Assembly (NCBI GenBank): GCA_963978905.1
Contig: OZ022258.1
Coordinates: 49,832,591-49,896,590 of the forward strand
Direction of reading: 5' to 3'
Length of the DNA: 64,000 bases
DNA from: Trichostrongylus colubriformis
Lineage: Eukaryota > Nematoda > Chromadorea > Rhabditida > Trichostrongylidae
Positions 12,632 to 24,100 of this stretch are shown here, piece by piece. The notes under the pieces were generated by a model that was not told where the DNA came from, did no database searches, and saw only the letters and a program-made list of their open reading frames with translations. The position numbers and the translations under genes were made by a program. Position 1 is the stretch's first letter. Each line of letters opens with the position of its first letter.

Positions 12632-13863
12632 TTAGGTTATGCGAAAATAATCTCCGTTCTGATGCAAATACTCTAAAATATCAAAACTCGCTTCAAATTG
12701 TTGCTTTTCAATTGGAATAAAGAGCAAAAGTATCAACACATTCTTGTCAACGAAAAGTCCGTTTAGATATTCCGGCAGCATAAAATTGTGGAGTCCTGGA
12801 ATCGACGGAATGGTCTGAATGCCTTCTCACGTCTTCATGGCTTCGAAAGCATTTCTCGCGTAAAAGAATCTCGAGATGCTTGAGAAAAAAGGTAATCTGC
12901 TGGGGAAAGGTCTGGTGAGTATGGAGGATGGTCGAAAGTCCATATCCCAACTCCATAAGTTTTTTGTTGGTGTATTCAATGAAAAATACATAGGGGCGGG
13001 CGTTGTCATGAAGTAGGACCGCGCCCTCTGTTGTTTTTTCTATTTTCTCAAAGTACTTCCTCGCTGTGATGGTTTCTCCTGGAACCAGGAACCTGTGGTG
13101 GACTAGACCAGCTGTAGACCACCAGTCAGTCACCATGACCTTTTTTTGATACAACTGTGGCTTTGAAATGTTTAGGAGCTTCGTCGTGGTCTAACCACTG
13201 TCCTGACCGCCGTCTATTTGTGCATTAAACCCATTTTTCGTCACACGTCACAATGCGTCGCAGAAAAGGATCGCTTTTGTTCCGCAATTGATGAGAGGAA
13301 CAGACTTCGAGGCAACGAGAATTCTGGTGCTCAGTCAACTCATACGAGATCCACCAAGTTTTTGACCTTCTCTATTTTCTAATGACGTGCTACAGTTCCG
13401 AAGTCAACTCCCAGCTCTCCAACAATTTCCCTCATGGATGCTTTTGTGTTGGCTTCTAACTGTGCCTTCAACTCGTCTTCTCTGAATTCCGATGGTCAAC
13501 CGCGCCCTTCCTAATCTTCCAAGTTGAAGTCGCCATTTCGGAATATGTCAACCACCTACTCTGATGCTCTCATTTGTAGTGCCTTCGCCCCATGCGTTGG
13601 TGATATCCCTAGCTGCTTCCGCACCATTGCGGCCGAATCTGTACTCGTGAAGCATGATGAGTCGAATTTTTCGCGTCATGGCAACATCTTCGGGGATGAA
13701 TCAAAATCGTAGAAGAAATGGTGGCAGAGGAACGGGAAAAATCTGTACGATGGCTTGAAAAATGTATTCTTGAACGATATATTGAAGTATGTTTGCCTAA
13801 GTTTTCAATGCTCAGTGGAACATTTCAGGTGCGAGAACGGTCATTATTTTTACCACGACCTAA
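12632..13863 (-). mobile_element. Degenerate mariner element
   Basis: A 1,232-bp element with matching terminal inverted repeats (TTAGGTTATGCGAAAATAAT at the left; the right end reads TTAGGTCGTGGTAAAAATAAT on the minus strand), flanked by TA on both sides. Length, TTAGGT ends and TA target fit the mariner family. It carries a broken transposase on the minus strand. Confidence 0.85.
12747..13700 (-). pseudogene. Mariner transposase pseudogene
   Basis: Reading right to left, pieces of a mariner transposase occur in order. The N-terminal part has an EAARDI-type helix-turn-helix and a WFRNGDFNLED-like WxxxF(K/R)xGDF motif; then comes a linker with SMREIVGELG; then the catalytic half with LLHDNARPYV and KHLEILLREKCF. 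Several in-frame stops (about 13480, 13380, 13230) and frame changes break it. Only the last 135 codons are open, and the second acidic motif expected near YSPDLxxxDYHFF is altered, so the copy is inactive. Confidence 0.85.
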
Positions 13864-14932
13864 TAGTAACCATAGTATTGCTAACCCCACTGCATAAGAG
13901 TTACGAAGTATGGATTATCGATTAACGTTTTCAAGAAACCATCTCATCGGCTCATATTCCAAAAATCATGATCACAAAAACAGCCATTTTTGTCAACAAC
14001 CAACCCACGCTTAACCCTGGTCTGCACAGCTACCATTTATCTAGGTATAGGACAAGTCAGTTCCATATATCCAGATGAGCTGGCTCTTGATACTGGTAGG
14101 AATGACTTAAATGCGGCATATGGACTACATAGCGCTGAGAAATCACGCAATAACGCCATGGTGCGATGGGCGGAGACGACGCTTACATGGGTGTGGTTGT
14201 TCATCGGGTAAAGTTCTTTTTAGGAGGATATGGCTTTATGCAATGGCGAATCACCTATTCAAAGATATTAAGCTATCATAGAAACGAAAATATTTCGGTA
14301 GAAACTACAATATGACAGCTATAAACATGGAACGTTTATGTCCAGTGTAAATCCCCTCCTATAACTGATGAAGATACCCTAGCGTAGTAGCAAACAAGAA
14401 AAGTAGTTCCTATTTCATCTCCTTGTCCAAATCAGTCCCATCAATTACAGCTACCTTGGCAGTATTTCTGGTAATTGGGTCACATTAGCTCCTGGGTGGA
14501 ACGCCTACGCTACGATGTGTTTCTCAGGAAATTGCTCCCCCCATGTCATTTCGCGCCACCGAAAATAGCTGAGGATGTCCAAAGCGGGTTCTGCAAAGGG
14601 GTATGAAATGGGTTGAGTCGAATCAAGCTGCGTACCTTGCCACTTGATAAGATAAACTTACAATTTAACTGGTTGCTTGGTAATGGGAATTGAAAAGCTG
14701 ATTGACAAGAATATATGGATATTGTCGTTATAGTTGAGATTCTTTTTGGATCGATTCAATTCAGAGTTTCCTGGACCTTTCAACTATTCCGTTATATCAA
14801 AATGATAACCACTACATGGCGCATTCCGGAGAAAGTGAGGACTTGGTCTTATTGTGAAGGCATTAAGGACTGATCGATAGTCAGTAAAAATATCCAGCGA
14901 GTCAAAATGTAATATAAATGTAAGTCAAAATA

Positions 14933-16123
14933 TTGGGTAGTCGAAAAAGTTTTTTCGTATTTTCAAATACCGCTTTTTTCCTACAAACTGCTTTCCAGCA
15001 ATCTCTTCTGTACATACACATGTAGTACAAGTCCACACGCATCTATAGATATTATTGTCTTCCATCTCCCGGATAACCCTTTTCGGCAAAATAAACATAT
15101 CAACGGTCAACCTCATTTTCAACACAAAAATTATAAAAAAAATTTTCCTTGAATGGCGTTAGACAGGGAAAGGAAAAGGTGATAATCCGATGGAGCAAGG
15201 TGAGGGCTATAAGGTGGATGGGGCAGCAATTTTTATCCAAGCTCGAGAATTTTTTGACGAGCCATTTTTTCACTAGTGGTAAAAAAATTTTAAAATTTTT
15301 TCTTTTAAAAATTCTCGAGCTTGGATAAAAATTGCTGCCTTGTAGCACTGATCTTGCTCCATCGGATTATCACCTTTTCCTTTCCCTGTCTAACGCCATT
15401 CAAAGAAAAAAAATTGGAATTGAAAATGAAGTGACTTTTGATATTTTTATTTTGCCGAAAAGGGTTATCCGGGAGATGGAAGACAACAATACCTATAGAT
15501 GCGTGTGGACTTGTACTACATACAGTAGCGCTCAAAAGTCTTCGGCCAAAACTTTTTTGTCATAACTTTTTTTCTACTTGACCAAATTTGACAAAATTTT
15601 AATATGTGGTGCCTGAACCTATTGTCAACATTTCCTTCTACTTGAGCGCTGCTTGCCACTTTTTGTGATTTTTTACAAGAATTTACTACAAGACCACCCA
15701 AAAAAAAGTAAGAGGCTTGTTCAAGAAAAACGGCTTTCTATACAAAAACAAAAAGAGCAAGCCTCAGAGAACATTAATATGTATTTTGTAGAAAGAACAC
15801 GACTTTTGATGACAGCGGCACAGCGGGACGGCATAGCGATGGCATGCCAAAATTAAAAAATTTCATATAACCACGTAACCTACACCGTTGCGCGCCAAAA
15901 TAGTATATTAAGTATGCAGTGTCTCCAAGTACAACATACTAAAATTTCTCTTAAATCGGTGCAGTTGCAAAAAAGTTACAAGTGAAAAAACCCGAGTGAA
16001 AGACCATTTCGCCGAAGACTTTTGAGCGCTACTGTATATATGAACAGAAGAAATTTTGTGGAAAGCAGTTTTGAGGGAAAAAGCGGTATTTAAAAATACG
16101 GAAAGACTTTTTAGACTACCTAA
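14933..16123. mobile_element. Palindromic mariner element made of two 3' ends
   Basis: Terminal inverted repeats (TT(A/G)GGTAGTC...) are flanked by TA. The left arm (14933 to about 15254) is the reverse complement of the right arm (about 15308-16123 minus the inserted 15523-16034). Each arm carries the mariner transposase C-terminus reading outward to its own terminus. The plus strand shows LAPSDYHLF at about 15365 and RVIREMEDNN near 15460; the minus strand shows the same part at about 15350-15060. There is no N-terminal half, so it cannot encode a transposase. Without the insertion it is about 680 bp. Confidence 0.85.
15523..16034. mobile_element. Tc1-like non-autonomous element nested in the palindrome
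   Basis: A 512-bp insert with terminal inverted repeats CAGTAGCGCTCAAAAGTCTT, flanked by TA. The CAGT start and TA target fit the Tc1 group. No transposase motif is seen inside. It interrupts the right arm of the palindromic mariner, so it inserted later. Confidence 0.85.
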
Positions 16124-18198
16124 TATAAAAGTTCATATAGTCAAAATTGGCAAAATATAATATAATAAAATTTGGCGGAGAATACTGTAGGATGTGTAAT
16201 AAAAATCGCGGGAGAATACTGTAAGAAATACGCATGCATCGGGAACTAGTAAACATTGTTGTTTATTTAGCTATTAGTTACTTTATCACATTGATAAAAA
16301 TTTAGGAGTATTTCACTTTGATCGATGATTTTGAACTTTAATTCGATAACAAACTGCAATCTGCGTGTAAGGAAATAAAGATAAATTCACTTCTTGAATT
16401 GAATTGGATGTGCTTTTAGCTACTACCTTTTTTCGAATAATATTTATGTAATTAATGAATCATTTGAAGACACAGATGATGAGTCATTTGCAGGCTTTAT
16501 TTGTCCAAATGGAACGGAAGGACGTTATGGTAGGAGGAGGGGGCGTTGAAACACGTGCTGTGCTGAGATAGGGCCTGTTACTGAGAGGAATTTCGAACAA
16601 AAAACACCACACACAACGTCATCGCTATTGGCGCCGACGAGGTCCGTGGGAAGGAGGGGTAAGATGGTTGGAGCTGGGATTATGGTGGTGATTAGTCGTG
16701 TATGTTTAACAAACGGATGATCACTGTGTCGAGTCGATCGAGCTGCACTGCTACACCTTGTATCTCGGCTGCGGGTAAACTCACCGATAACACCGAAAAA
16801 TGGCATTTTTCATGGGTTAAAAACGCACGATTTCACGTTGAAAAGTTCTTTAGTAAGAACTCCAGATCGAGAAGGTGTGTGTGTGTGTGACAGGTAGCGC
16901 TGCTTCCACGCATATGATACCCAGATAAGACCTTACGGAGTCTGATCAAGCTTCTTCTATTCAGGGCATAACAGTCGTGCAGTACCTTCATGATCACAAT
17001 GAAAAGACTCGAGACAGGACTAGATCTCCTCACAGTTAGTGCCGTGGCGGCTCCACTTGTCACTGTTCTACTCAGGAAATAAAAAAAACCTGTCTTTGTA
17101 AATCAGTTGCACGAATAATTTCAATGCTTTCAGTATAAATTACCCTTATCACGGGCAATGGTAAAGTAAAGAATCCCAGCCATGCTCACTCACTATGTCG
17201 ATAAAAGATTTGACTTCGTCATCCCCGCTCCCACCTCCTTCATAAGCCTTAACGACTCCCCACCCCTCCCCCCCCCCCCCCTAGAAGTATGTGCTCCCCA
17301 TTTATTTACTCCAAAAATTAGTGCCGAACAGAGGAGGAACGAAACCTCACTCGCACATGGCACCTCTATGGACCTCGTTGCAAGAGCAAATACGACTCCC
17401 TGCCTTTCCCTTCCCTCTACCTGAACCAAAGCGATCAAAATTACAACCTTTCGACACAGTGAAAGTTCAAGAGCTTAATGCAAAAAATTTAGTATACCTA
17501 AGAAAAGACAAAAATTTTTGAAATTTTTTTCGACAGGTGAAAGTTAATTGTTCCGATACTCATAAAAATTTTGGGATGTTCCACTATTCCTTTTCATGAT
17601 TGAACTCTTTTTATTATTCCTTTTTATAACTCATGACTTTGAATGAATCAATCAACCCAAATCAATAGATATTTATTTCTGGTAAGAAAGATCATGTATT
17701 GATTGAGCAACGACGATCAGTAAAGAAATGCATATGAGAAAATTGAAGGCAGATAAAAACAACTAAATCGATCTATGAATCAATAAGATTGATCGTAATT
17801 GACAATATGGCAAATGAAAGCTGAAGCGACCTGAAAGAAATTGTTCCTAGCGATGAGTGTGATAAATGTACATCCAAAATTGAGAGAAACTAACTCTTTG
17901 AATACAAATCAATCAATAATCGTGTAACACAGACGACTTGGCAAGTGTCCAGTGGAAAGTGGAGGAATGTCTTTTATGGATCTACTAGCAGTAGTGATTT
18001 GTGCTTCTGGGCCTTCAGGTGTCGACGGTGAATCGTGGTATTTCACAGGTAAGACTTTTAGGCCTTTCATTTATTTAGGCCTGCATCGTACCCAGAGGAG
18101 CCCTGTAAGGTCCAAAAGCCCGGGTTATAAACCATCACTAATGATCTGATTTTAAGAAAAACGATTATGTTACATAGCCATCAGTAATTGAGTATTCA
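16124..18198. other. No confident gene
   Basis: Holds a short (GT)n at 16876, a C14 run near 17267 (poly-G repeat family, reversed) and two isolated possible exons. On the minus strand 16806-16785 reads MPFFGVIG up to a GTGAGT. On the plus strand an open stretch ends at a GTAAGA at 18049. Neither could be extended. Confidence 0.4.
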
Positions 18199-21100
18199 TT
18201 AAAGACTCCGTCTAGACGACACTACCCGGGAGATTATGGGGGTTTCATGGGCCAAGCCGTCATCACCCGACACCTCAGGACGACTTAGAGGATCCCACAT
18301 TGGAGTATCTGTAGCACTGGATGATGGACCGGCAGGCTGAGTCGTTATTCGAATCGGCGCTGACGATTCCACTGCTGGTGACAGCCTGAACATAATATAA
18401 TAAATGATAAAAAACAGAGTAACAATTCATGATATAATAGTAATGCAGGCTGGTAATTACTAGGCATTAATAATAATGGCATATCAACAATAATAACGGC
18501 ATATCATTGAGTATATTGGGTCATTCCATAAGTAGTGTCGTTTTTTTTCAGCAAAAAATTTTTGCCATAATATCACAAGTTTTTGCAGCATATCATATAT
18601 CATTCGGAAGTAAATTTCCTGCTCTACAGAATGACAGAACGAGTATGTTACAATGGCGCCAACATTTAGGCTGGCAAAGAAGTAGGTCCGGCCGACAAAA
18701 ATTGGCCGAACCGGCAATCAATGAAAACACTATATTTTACTTAAGGAAAACGAACCAACCATGTGTTCCGTACTTAGCCCCGACCTCTTCTGCAAGTTCT
18801 ACCAGTCGGTTGCTTGGAAAGTCACGTCGCTTTTTTTGCACATTTGGTTTTTCCGCCACAACTCGGTGATTTTAGACAATTTTTTCGAACCAAGGCAAGA
18901 AAACTTTCCCAACCAATCAGCTGAGCGAGTGGTGTAATATCAAGAAGAAGGGGTGGGTAGGAATAGGGGAATACCACTGACCGGATTCCATAACATTCTC
19001 ATGAAAAAAATAAATTGTGAAAAATGTCAACTGGACCCCTGTCACATGGTATTAAAACTCAATCTAAATCGCAGCTAAAAAAACTAGAAAGATGTTTTCG
19101 ATATAGCAGAAAAGTTCCTCGAAGTTCCTCGAAGTCATAAAACAACTCCAGGCAAGGAGTTTGAAAGGAAAAATTTCATTTCGAATAAGTGTGGGTGCTT
19201 TCGAAAAAAGATTTTGGAAAAAGAACGACACGACTTCTTGATCAACTAAATATTGGAAACCGTAGAAGAGGTCAGGACTAAGTACGCGACACATGACTGG
19301 TTGATTTTTCTAGAGTGAAAGATAGTGTTTCAATTGATTGCCGGTTTGGCCAATTTCTGTCGGCTGGACCTACCTCTTCTCCAGCCTGAATGTCGGCCCC
19401 ATTCTAACAAACTCAGAAACTGGACATGACATTTTGTAGAGCAGGAAAATCTCTTCCAAATGATATATGACATGCTGCCAAAACTTGCAATTTCATAAGA
19501 AAATTTATGCTTGAAAAAACGACATTACTTATGGAATGACCCAATAGCTAAAAACACTGGAAATTTGCTCGAGGGGCAATAGCGAATGGCGGCAGAAAGG
19601 GGTTCAGAATGGCTCAACTGCAAAAAGCTGTTTCTGTAATCCATGGAAAATGACGGTGCGGTTGCGCAACGGCTGTCGTCATAGCACTTATAGTGCAGCA
19701 GATTAGGAGTCATCTGTATTACGCGATAGCACCCTTACTTTCTTTTATTTATAGCTTCCACACGAGATGCAGTCGAGTGGGCCCCTTTGCAGCGCACCGC
19801 GTTCCTAAGTTCCTTGAAAAGGCCTTAATGCGATAAAAAAGACGGCCACGAAAAAAAAAGGAATTTACGCTCTCGACCGCTCATTTATATGGAAGCTGAT
19901 GAAAACACTTTAATAAAACCAGCCGCATTGCAAGCGAACGCGTCGGTGGCCTACAATTACCACGAGTGGATTAGCTATCGTGGAAAGACCTTAACTAGCT
20001 CAAACTCATCTAAAAACATTACACCTGTTCATCTTGTTAATTTTGTGAGCTGATATCGATTAAATGTCGTTTGGTGTGGTTTATTATTTGAAAAACGATA
20101 CCTTATGGGCGCCTCCTTTGTAGCATCTTCATACGAAGGTAACGGTGGCAGGATGTCGTTACGCATTCGAGCTGAAATTGATTGCAGTTGCTTTCCTAAC
20201 ACGTTGACGACTGTGTGACACGACATCGTGTCACATCTACTGTCACACCTTTCTAGCTTTCGATCGAATTTTTTTCTATAGTATGTACTCATCACACCCA
20301 TGGATCGTTGTCAAAAGCACACAGGGGTGCCAAAAAAAGAGTAATTTTGCTCACGGCTCACATCCGCCAAGTGTACAAAATGGAATGTAAAGAAAGAGAT
20401 AAAAGTGTTGAGGCAAAATATTTCTCAATTGTTCCCCCAAAAGCAGGAACAAGCTGTGGCTCACTACTTTCACCGTCATAAAAATATGGAGCCTTCAGTC
20501 GGCACAGTCGGGCTCTAGAGCACCTACGTCATTATGGTCCGCCCGAAACAGCAGAGCCACCTAGCGTGGCACGTCTCTCATGGAAAGCTTCCTGGGGACT
20601 GACCCTTCAGTTCAAAGAAGTCACAGAGCTCTTGCTGCTTGGACAACGCTGCTATGATCCGAAGTATCATTTTTCATGCCTCAAACCTACCTTCGGAGGG
20701 GTTTCAGTGGTAGCGGCATGTTCTGGTTCTTGGAAACGAAGGGCGTTGGCCGGAAAAAACGGAATGTTTTAGAACACCACCCAATACGAACCTCCTTAGG
20801 TACCCAGAGTGAACGGACCTTAGCAAGGTTGTAAACGAGAGTGACGAAATTTCGGATTTTGCCCAATTGAAGTGACACATCTTGTTCACTCGGAAGAAGC
20901 TCCCGTTCCTGCTCGTGCAGAAGGCTTCTACGGAGTATAGTGATAGAGTGAGATCTGCTATCAACTCTAGGGATGAAAATACCTCGTCAATATAAGCTGA
21001 AGTTCCACTAATATACTAGTGTTGAAAGTGGTGGAGAAAAAATTACCCTTTTTTTGGCCCCCTGTAGTCCATGAAACTAGCCTTTAGTTGTTAGGTTACA

Positions 21101-24100
21101 TTTAAGTATGTGGGTGTATGAATGGCGATGAGCGCATTTTTTGAATTCACATTGGAAGCAATCGATATAAAGGTCATTTTAGACTGTACTATTATCCAAC
21201 TAAAAGAGTCTATTCAAGCTTACAATCTTTCAGCTTGATATTATCACACTAAATAACATTATCACTTCAAATAACTCCAGTTAGAAAGGAATAGTTTCCA
21301 ATAGTCGTATGTTGTCAGATCTTAGCGCAGTCACGGTCTCTATATCTTGAATCGGTCTTGATGGTATAAAATCCGAAATATCGGTCTATGGATTATAAAT
21401 AGAAAAGTCACAAATGAAAATTTTTGATTTATGATAGCTGCTGATTTTGGCCGCAGCCCGCGATGCGAAAGTTGTCACTTTTGCCCCAACTCCGCATACT
21501 TGTTACAAATGAAAAGTTTTTCGGAGAGGAATGTTTTTTGAAGCACCCGACCCCTCTATCGTGAGCAGGTAAAAAAGGGCGTGGTCCCACGTGTCAGATT
21601 AGTGTAAACGGCGCAGTCGTCAACGGTCAATGTGCACTTGCATTACTAAGTTTTTCAGAGATAATCTTTTTTGAAACTATAGACATAATTCTTATTCCCA
21701 AACAATAAAATAATGTTATAATCTTTATGAAAATGCTCGCTCACGTACTTGCATAGGTATGTAGCACGTACGGCGGAGGTCCGTCGATACCTGCTGCGAC
21801 AAACGGCGCAATTCGTAGGTCTTCTGGTGCAATCACATCCCCCCGTCGCGTGATACCGTATATGGCCGCTGCGCGGGCCATTTCGTCGCGTCGCGATGCC
21901 GTGAATCGCGACTGGACCTCAAAGAAAGGGGTATTAGTGCACACGTGAGGCTTGACTATGCCAGACATGACTATTCATCCATGACATGGCTTACCTGCAT
22001 TCTATGTTTCATGAGCAAATACATGGAAACCACCAACACGATGATCATCACCAGGCTGAATACGGTGCCACTTATATCACGAGTGAACAATTCATTGTTC
22101 TGAAAACCCCGTTTTTCTCCAATCGATAAAACAACAAGTGGAGTCAAAAGCATCGTATCCGCCTCTGATCAATTTACTACGAGGCTTACAGTAAGGCAAA
22201 CCATAGAAGCATTAAAAAGCTTCAAACAGAAAAATGGTAACGCTGATTGATTTTCCTCTGATGCGCCATGTACTCGACCAACTCTTGCAATTTTAGAGCG
22301 CTGATAAGGGCAATTTTGATCGAATTTGAATAAAAGTAGAGATCAAAGTGAAGATGCCAAGCCGCGCCACGGTGGAGAAAGAGTGAAATGCAACGGTCTC
22401 CTTCGTGTGAGGCTACTTACGCCAAAAATCGCTCCGCGGCGTCGCATTCGCGGCGTCATCAGTACGACTTGCAAATCGATTGCCCTTGGAAGCCCGGCAG
22501 AGCGCGGCTGCATCACCTCTGCGCTTCCACCCATGCTACACTGCCTCCTGCACTTATCCCACCCTCCTCCTTCATCCATGCCACACTGCCTCGTTTGAAG
22601 GCTGCCCTTCCCTGCCACTCGCACTCGCATCCGCCGCGCCGCCCGCCGTGGGCGGTCACGCGATTTTCTGGCGTAAGTAGCCTCACCCCTCTCCTTTCAC
22701 GACTAAAACTTACCGAGGACGAGTTTTCGCGCTCTCAGCTTCTCTGGCAGGGATGATACAGATCGCGAGGACCACGTCATACTGATGGCCCTTGGGGGAG
22801 TTGGAAAATTCCAATCTTTGGTAAAACTGACCTCTCCGAATCGTTGAAATCGTACCCCATATTTATTGGTTCGATTAGCATCGATTTCACAATGATAGCC
22901 AACAAATGTAGGCGGACATGTGCATCGTCCATGCATTTCCACTCCTTAAAATCAATACACTATGATTTTTTGAATTCAAAAATAGTACAAATAAACAATT
23001 CCTACTTACCGCCATTAAGGCACACCATGTCGGTGCATTGGTCACCTTGATAAAACGGCAAACAACTACAGTAACTTCGACCATCAACACCTGAAAGGTA
23101 AGTGAAAGTAAAATTGCTCTTCAGTATACAAAAACTTCATAGCCAATCCAAAATCAAAATCAGCTGAGATTCGATAACGGACTACTTTTAATATGAAAAA
23201 TCGAAATGAGAGGAAAAAAATTAAAAATATTTATCTCGACGAGCGATAAAAGTGTTTACAGTCCTTTTCCCGGCGGCTGGCAGGGCGAGGCCTACGGACT
23301 TGGGTGAACGTGTATCGATCTCTCTCACCCAGCCCCACGCTCTCACCTAAGCCTGTAGGCCACGCCCTGCCAGCCGTCGGGAACTGGACTGTACCTGCGA
23401 TTTTGCAGTTACGAAAGTCAAATGAACAAAAAATCTCATATAAAAAATGGAATGGCAAAAAAAACCATAATGTATGAAATTCGAAATTACATAATAAAGG
23501 GGCGCTGCTAAGATACTTGAACAGCGAACCTTTGAGAATCTGTCCCTGATCACAGATTTTGTCGCAAAACTCTCCAAAATATGGCTCACTGCATGCACAG
23601 ATCATGCCTAATGATTGGGATCGATAACCATTATTTTGGCAAGGTGCCAACTTTCGACAGTGCCTATCCAGTACATCCACTGTCTCTGTAATCGGCGTGG
23701 AGCTGTTGACTCAAGAAAATAACTTTAAATTTTTGGTACTTTTTTATCAGCAATCCCACCTGGACACTTGCATCGAACTCCATAACCACTGAAGCTGAAA
23801 TTGAATAGGGCTGTCGCGGAGAGAAGGAACGAACCCTTAAAAAGCATTTCTGTTCGGCTGCAAGTACACCTCAACCCTTCTAGTTTGTTAACATGCAAGG
23901 TGCAAAGGTAAAGCGCGCGAGGGCTATTTGACGAGACAAAAGTTCGCGTCCATAATTTGCAGTAATGCCGCCGGCAGGGTGTGGTTTCACGAGTAGCGAG
24001 GCAGTGTAAACGAGCGGAGACGCGAGATGACGCAGGCAACAAGGCAAAGTGGCATGGGCAGAGACGCAGCAGCACGCAGCCCTGCCGCTGGCACCGCAGA

